From: an uncultured Saprospiraceae bacterium
GTDB lineage: Bacteria > Bacteroidota > Bacteroidia > Chitinophagales > Saprospiraceae
Direction of reading: 5' to 3'
Assembly: GCA_937872385.1 (NCBI GenBank)
Contig: CALMSO010000091.1
Coordinates: 1-64,000, forward strand
Length of the DNA: 64,000 bases
Made by a program: the position numbers and the translations under genes
Shown here: piece by piece, positions 62,093-64,000 of the stretch
Layout: each line of letters starts with the position of its first letter
Numbering within the stretch: the first letter of the stretch is position 1
Notes under the pieces: model-generated
What the model was told of the DNA's origin: nothing
Databases searched by the model: none
The model's input: only the letters and a program-made list of their open reading frames with translations

Positions 62093-62392
62093 CTAATTAA
62101 CAAACGGGCTAGGTTCTCCCATATTAAAAAAAGCTAAAATAAAAGAGATATAGATTAAAATTGACAAGAAAATAATTCTTAATATAAAAATGATAATTGC
62201 AAACATGCTTGTCTTTTTTAAATTATTAAGTACATCAATTAACAAAAAAAACAAATAACCAAATCCTATGATTCCTAAAGAAATAGAGAAAGGAAAGTGC
62301 CATATTTTTATTTCTTGGTAAAAAAAACTTGCAGAGAATATTACTCCGATTAAAATAACTAAATCAAAAAGCAGGTGTTTTCGCCATTTCAT
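62093..62392 (-). CDS. Small three-TM membrane protein (putative immunity protein)
   Basis: 99 residues, three hydrophobic segments (LLFDLVILIGVIFSASFFY, SLGIIGFGYLFFLLIDVL, IIIFILRIIFLSILIYISFI). A/T-rich. It starts 2 nt after the stop codon of the fragment at 62395-62577, so the two were co-translated. Not recognised by family, but its size and position suit an immunity protein behind a toxin C-terminus. Confidence 0.6.
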   Translation of the reverse strand: MKWRKHLLFDLVILIGVIFSASFFYQEIKIWHFPFSISLGIIGFGYLFFLLIDVLNNLKKTSMFAIIIFILRIIFLSILIYISFILAFFNMGEPSPFVN

Positions 62393-62394
62393 AA

Positions 62395-62577
62395 CTAATC
62401 ATTTTTTATCAATCTATTGATTCTTTCTAACAATTTTTCTAAAGATCTAGCATTCTCATATATCTGATAGGGCTCACCTTTAGGAGTTACTGGTGGTACT
62501 GAACCTGAAGCCCTTACTCTGTCTCTTTGATTTTCTATTGCATCCAATAGTTTATTTAAGAAAATCTCTGAGGCAGT
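62395..62577 (-). pseudogene. C-terminal remnant of a larger protein (toxin-like)
   Basis: An open frame of 60 codons without a start: ASEIFLNKLLDAIENQRDR, then GEPYQIYENARSLEKLLERI and NRLIKND, stop at 62395-62397. An in-frame TAG closes it upstream at 62578-62580. The charged helical pattern and tight coupling to the small membrane protein gene suggest the tail of a polymorphic toxin or surface protein whose front was deleted. Family unknown. Confidence 0.5.
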
Positions 62578-62967
62578 CTAATTTTCCCGTACGGTAAATT
62601 TGATAAGTATTCAGGTACATAGCAGTTCGCATTATACTATTTACAATTTACGAAGTCCGATTTATGATTTTTAAGGTGTTGAAAATCAGAATTTTAAACA
62701 TAAAAAACACGTTATGTTCATTTGAAATCGGTATTATACTCACCACAACAACTCAAAAGAATCTAAAAACTTTTCCGAGGCGGCGTTCGATGCCAGATGC
62801 CAGTAACAGAATGGATTGGCTAAATCAAGACATGATATTCTGTATTGAAAACAAAATAACCCGGATGCAATCGGTTGCTGATTGAACAGGTATTATTCAA
62901 TGCAAAACGGGCTGTCTGCTCATTTGGCAAACAACCCGTTTTTTATAGCAAGCAAAAAGTCAAGTGC
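62398..62967. other. A/T-rich region with the fragment and otherwise no gene
   Basis: Outside the fragment at 62395-62577 nothing convincing is visible. A 73-codon plus-strand frame at 62664 has no features. A short GATGCCAGATGCCAG match to module A of the dispersed repeat lies at 62788-62802. Confidence 0.4.
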
Positions 62968-63486
62968 TTACTGGTTCATTTGTAAGTCGGTACCTTCGCC
63001 ACCGGCTACTTGGCCTTTCAGCGAGAGGAAAAGCTGGGGCGGATTGGTATTGGCTGTGATGGTCACTTTCTGGTTGCGGTTGCCAGCTTTGCCCTGCGTG
63101 TTGAATTCTACTACGATTTCGCCGGATTTGCCCGGAGCGATCGGGTCGCGGGGCCACTGTGGTACGGTGCAGCCGCAGCTACCTTGCGCATTGCTCAGTA
63201 CCAAAGGCTCGGTGCCCGTATTTTTGAACTTGTAGGTGTGCGAAACCTTTTGGCCTTCCTGCACCACACCGAAATCGAATTCCGTTTCTTCGAATTCCAT
63301 TACCGTGGTCGGGCCAGTCGGGATGTTGGTCGGCTCAACGGATACTTCCATGTTTTCAGCAGGCTGTACACCGGTTTCGATGGCATTGCGAGCCTGGTCG
63401 CGCACGTCTTTGTTAGCGGTTTGGCAGCTTGCCAATACGGCTAAAGCAGCTATAACAACAAGTATGGTTTTGATTTGCTTCAACAT
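62968..63486 (-). CDS. DUF1573 lipoprotein
   Basis: 172 residues with a lipoprotein signal (LAVLASC, Cys21). The mature part is one Ig-like DUF1573 domain (EFEETEFDFGVVQEGQKVSH, YKFKNTGTEPLVLSNAQGSC, GCTVPQWPRDPIAPGKSGEI). The domain is frequent in Bacteroidota surface or periplasmic proteins; its ligand is unknown. Monocistronic. Confidence 0.9.
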   Translation of the reverse strand: MLKQIKTILVVIAALAVLASCQTANKDVRDQARNAIETGVQPAENMEVSVEPTNIPTGPTTVMEFEETEFDFGVVQEGQKVSHTYKFKNTGTEPLVLSNAQGSCGCTVPQWPRDPIAPGKSGEIVVEFNTQGKAGNRNQKVTITANTNPPQLFLSLKGQVAGGEGTDLQMNQ

Positions 63487-63791
63487 AATGATTTTTGATT
63501 TTTGATGAATTAGTAACTATTACAACGATTTGCAATGAATAACAAATTTGACTATGCAAAGTTAGCGAATGTGCAGAGCAAGTTGTGCAAACAAGCTGGT
63601 AATAATTGTTAACGAGGTGTTAATCCAGTAGGTGTAATGCGCTTAGCTGCTTTGTGGCACAACTGGCAATGGTTCAACAAATACCTCTGGGAAGAGGACG
63701 TAGCCTTGCCGATAGGAGAATAAAATTGAGGCTATGAAACATGCTCAAAGACTTGTCTTTTAGCGATTGTTTTCCGATATTTCCCATAAAA
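63487..63791. other. Divergent intergenic region
   Basis: Between the DUF1573 gene and the cytochrome-like gene. No clean promoter or repeat seen. Confidence 0.35.
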
Positions 63792-64000
63792 ATGGCGTTG
63801 CAAAAAAATCGCTTGCTCGGATATGTTTTTATCATGGTTTGGGGCACCTTGCTTTGGCAGCAATGCCGCTCTGGTGAGCCACTACTGCCTGTTTCTGACG
63901 TTAACTTCCGCCCGGAAGCCCTGCCTTATCGCAACCTTTCGGAATATGGTTTTTTTGTCGGTACAGCCGCCAGCCTGAGGCCCAACGAGCGGGTATTGCC
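63792..64000 (+). CDS. Start of a diheme-cytochrome-like lipoprotein (cut by window end)
   Basis: 69 residues from the ATG at 63792, open to the window end. N-terminal signal ends in a lipobox-like LLWQQC. Then PEALPYRNLSEYGFFVGTAA and SLRPNERVLP, which matches the N-terminal block I know from SO2930-family diheme c-type cytochromes. The heme CxxCH motifs would lie beyond the window. Family call is by this short match. Confidence 0.65.
   Translation, partial: MALQKNRLLGYVFIMVWGTLLWQQCRSGEPLLPVSDVNFRPEALPYRNLSEYGFFVGTAASLRPNERVL

Noticed and set aside
62664..62885. 73-codon plus-strand frame
   Set aside because: A/T-rich, no features, contains part of a dispersed repeat module.
1..64000. Ribosomal RNA, tRNA genes, insertion sequences or prophage
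   Set aside because: No rRNA or tRNA cloverleaf, transposase or phage structural gene was recognised by eye; a covariance search could still find a tRNA.

Overview
The window reads as a chromosomal piece of a Bacteroidota genome, most likely of the Saprospiraceae or a close relative. The reasons are two cell-surface proteins with type IX secretion (T9SS) sorting domains (one type A, one type B gliding-motility-like), two large propeller/Y_Y_Y sensor kinases, an outer-membrane beta-barrel receptor with a carboxypeptidase-like plug extension, and several Bacteroidota-type promoters (-7 box TAnnTTTG). The placement is inference from gene families; no rRNA or tRNA gene is visible.

Layout. 1-3.0 kb: metX and metY (minus strand) behind a SAM-I (S-box) riboswitch and a good promoter. 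3.2-9.2 kb: pentapeptide-repeat protein, MscS channel, MacB-like permease, hydroxyacid dehydrogenase, SDR and NarL-type regulator. 9.5-15.1 kb: FabH-like ketosynthase, small secreted protein, outer-membrane receptor, TerC. 15.7-20.2 kb: secreted Kelch/Asp-box protein, then a sigma-54-type activator split by an in-frame TGA. 20.4-22 kb: VapBC-like toxin-antitoxin pair and an amidohydrolase. 22.0-27.7 kb: an unusual minus-strand cluster made of an acidic/cationic Gly-zipper protein, an HEVGH metallopeptidase-like protein, an unrecognised 668-residue protein and a leaderless LysM/PG-binding/L,D-transpeptidase. I consider this the best candidate for an undescribed system.

28.0-38.9 kb: a one-polypeptide hybrid two-component system, a decayed antitoxin, a CcoI/FixI-type copper ATPase behind a CRP/FNR-like operator, and a cyclic-nucleotide-domain histidine kinase paired with a response-regulator/thioredoxin-reductase-like fusion. 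39-46 kb: tandem ssb genes with a 10-bp phased repeat upstream, methyltransferase, purB, VIT1-type transporter, SelL-like redox protein, VWA protein, dipeptide epimerase. 46-52 kb: 1.5k-residue T9SS adhesin-like protein, voltage-gated K+ channel, DUF1304 protein. 52-64 kb: second propeller sensor kinase (HisKA_3), GDPD lipoprotein, M20 amidohydrolase, Ffh, OmpA-like protein with a helix-hairpin-helix membrane partner, a toxin/immunity-like remnant, DUF1573 lipoprotein, and the start of a diheme-cytochrome-like gene cut by the window end.

Two genome-scale themes stand out. First, a modular intergenic repeat built from heptanucleotide and CTTCTAACCCC-like tandem units recurs at four places with the same module order. 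Second, three open frames are broken by single nonsense codons (sigma-54 activator, C-terminal tail of the hybrid two-component protein, antitoxin), although TGA and TAA clearly act as stops elsewhere.
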